Source of the DNA: Puniceicoccales bacterium
Lineage (GTDB): Bacteria > Verrucomicrobiota > Verrucomicrobiia > Opitutales > JAIRKQ01
NCBI GenBank assembly: GCA_031281895.1
Contig: JAITET010000065.1
Location: 1 to 6,640, forward strand
Direction of reading: 5' to 3'
Length of the DNA: 6,640 nt
Shown here piece by piece: positions 5,524 through 6,640 of this stretch (positions are counted from its first letter, which is position 1; each line of letters opens with the position of its first letter). Under the pieces are notes generated by a model, which was not told the origin of the DNA, searched no databases, and worked only from the letters and a program-made list of their open reading frames with translations. The position numbers were made by a program, and so were the translations under genes.

Positions 5524-6640
5524 CTAGTAGTTTCTTTCTCTTAGGAAGAGTGCTAAGTGACCGTATTGCTCTCTTTCGATCAATCTCAGGACATACTCTT
5601 TGGTATAATTGGAAGATATACCTTCCACTCTGAGGTTTTCCATCACACCTTCCTCTAACAACCTCCGTAAACACTCTGCCCCATACTCATTTGCCAGTTT
5701 TAGGTCATGCAGACTTGTCAGGAGTAAGGCAACCTCTTTGGCTACATCGCTCGCAAATCTTGATAAGGTTAGCTTGTTATCATCGAGCAACAGCAGTACA
5801 CACTTTGCCCCATTCCCATCATTTCTTCTGCTTTGGAAGACCAGTTCTGGGATAAGCTGTCTGGTCTCAGCCCTCGTAAATTTTGGCAAGTTGGTTAGCT
5901 TGTTATCCTCGAGCAGCTCCCGTAAACAGTATGCCCCTTCCGGATGTGTCAAGTATGCCCTACTCGGATGTAAACAGTCTCTATTCAATTGTAAACAGAA
6001 TCCACCATTCGGTTGCATACAGTATGTACCGGCCAGTCTTAGGACAAGCTGTTTGGCCACATCGCTCTCAAATTTTGGCAAGTTGGTTAGCTTGCGCAAC
6101 CTGAACAACCAAAATAAACAGTCTATCCCTTCCCATGTACCGGCCAGTCCTAGGACAAGCTGTTGGGCCTCATCGCCCTCAAATTCTGGTAAGTTGGTTA
6201 GCTTGTCAAGCTCGAGCAACTGCCGTAAACATTCTGCCCCTTCCTTGCCAGCGTTTGCCAGGTCTAGGACAACCTCACTCTTTCTGTCCCCGAAGTTAGG
6301 TGTGCTGCTGATAGCCTCCGCAACATGTTCTGCTTTAATTCCTACCGCTTGGCAAAATTTTAGCACAGCTTGCACATTTTCTTGCACATTTTGTGCTTCC
6401 CCTGGGCCCTCCGGCCCTATGGCAGCCTCAAAGGCCATTGTCAAAAGGACAGTTCGTTGTTCATCGGTAATCTTAATGAAAGCTTGTTTAGCAATTGCGG
6501 TGTCGTAGGAGTCACCGCCAAACCAGGATTTTATCCAAGCAAGAAATTTCGTCCCAATGCCAATTTTACTTTCCCCCTTATTAATTGCTTCGGCCAGCTC
6601 TCCTAAATTTACGGACGCAGCGCCGGTTGGGTCCGAGGCA
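5524..6640 (-). CDS. helical-repeat protein, C-terminal part (start beyond right edge)
   Basis: The minus-strand frame is open from base 6640 to TAG at 5526-5524, giving at least 371 residues. A TTG at 6444 could be taken as a start, but it has no Shine-Dalgarno sequence and about 65 sensible residues precede it in frame (including IGIGTKFLAWIKSWFGGD), so the real start is outside the window. After a non-repeat helical region come six repeat units (6300-5527). The basic unit is 37 residues: P-x-F-x-x-D-x-A-x-Q-L-V-L-x-L-A, then G-A-x-C-L-R-x-L-L-E-x-x-K-L-T-N-L. This predicts two helices per unit and a solenoid, as in HEAT/ARM-like scaffolds, but I do not recognise the exact family. The chain ends FLRERNY. 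No catalytic motif is visible. Such proteins usually bind other proteins, and an effector or surface role is only inferred. It is convergent with the permease gene. Confidence 0.8.
   Translation of the reverse strand, partial: ASDPTGAASVNLGELAEAINKGESKIGIGTKFLAWIKSWFGGDSYDTAIAKQAFIKITDEQRTVLLTMAFEAAIGPEGPGEAQNVQENVQAVLKFCQAVGIKAEHVAEAISSTPNFGDRKSEVVLDLANAGKEGAECLRQLLELDKLTNLPEFEGDEAQQLVLGLAGTWEGIDCLFWLFRLRKLTNLPKFESDVAKQLVLRLAGTYCMQPNGGFCLQLNRDCLHPSRAYLTHPEGAYCLRELLEDNKLTNLPKFTRAETRQLIPELVFQSRRNDGNGAKCVLLLLDDNKLTLSRFASDVAKEVALLLTSLHDLKLANEYGAECLRRLLEEGVMENLRVEGISSNYTKEYVLRLIEREQYGHLALFLRERNY
5527..6300 (-). repeat. six tandem units of a 37-residue repeat
   Basis: Units in reading order are 6300-6190 (37 residues), 6189-6079 (37), 6078-5887 (64, with a 27-residue insertion), 5886-5764 (41), 5763-5632 (44) and 5631-5527 (35, degenerate). 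Units 1-3 end in KLTNL and unit 4 in KLTL. Divergence rises toward the C-terminus. Bases 6027-6094 and 6138-6205 match at 62 of 68 positions, so units 2 and 3 share a recent duplication or conversion with a 111-bp period. Confidence 0.85.
5922..6034 (-). repeat. nested 21-24-nt repeat coding for octapeptides
   Basis: Inside unit 3 the plus strand shows successive copies beginning gtaaacag or close variants: 5922-5945 (24 nt), 5946-5969 (24), 5970-5990 (21), 5991-6014 (24) and a partial copy at 6015-6034. On the coding strand they give units of about 8 residues with the pattern C-L-x-x-P-x-x-A-Y (CMQPNGGF, CLQLNRD, CLHPSRAY, LTHPEGAY). They appear derived from the GAYCLR part of the main repeat. 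Confidence 0.75.

Noticed and set aside
5922..6034. Possible CRISPR array from 21-24-nt repeats
   Set aside because: The copies are contiguous without spacers, stay in frame and code for octapeptides within a larger repeat protein.
5609..6508. 299-residue plus-strand ORF rich in Ser
   Set aside because: It is antisense to the repeat protein. Its length follows from the repeat codons, and the minus frame has consistent helical repeats and stays open to the edge.

Overview
The window looks like part of a moderately AT-rich bacterial chromosome, probably from a host-associated or intracellular Gram-negative lineage. The phylum cannot be fixed from sequence alone. The evidence for a host-associated lifestyle is indirect. 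One minus-strand gene resembles an OTU-type (deubiquitinase-like) cysteine protease. Another encodes a large helical-repeat protein of a kind often found among secreted or host-interacting proteins. The remaining genes (a tRNA, a sugar aminotransferase and an ABC permease) are ordinary bacterial functions.

Layout. Bases 1-178 (minus) hold a fragment that reads as an excisionase/MerR-type helix-turn-helix once one frameshift is allowed, and it runs off the left edge. Bases 179-445 are AT-rich and non-coding, with a 10-bp direct repeat containing TTGACA. Bases 446-521 (minus) are tRNA-Arg(TCT) with an encoded CCA, preceded by a good sigma70-type promoter. Bases 562-772 hold no gene. Bases 773-1501 (minus) encode the OTU-like protein. 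A 146-bp divergent spacer leads into three plus-strand genes: a DegT/DnrJ/EryC1 PLP-dependent sugar aminotransferase (1648-2769), an unrecognised protein with a strongly acidic tail (3054-3698) and a fused two-domain ABC permease of the ferric-iron FbpB type (3740-5431). The permease starts at a GTG that overlaps the stop of a 9-codon mini-ORF. From 5524 to the right edge (minus) lies the C-terminal part of a repeat protein. Its reading frame stays open to base 6640, so its true start is outside the window.

How they relate. The plus-strand genes may be partly co-transcribed, but there is a 284-bp gap after the aminotransferase, and no ATPase, binding protein or other sugar-nucleotide gene is present, so no complete pathway can be assembled. 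The most interesting material is on the minus strand: the OTU-like candidate, and the 37-residue repeat protein in which a second, about 8-residue repeat has expanded inside one unit. The two genes also share a 16/19-matching motif a short distance beyond their stop codons.
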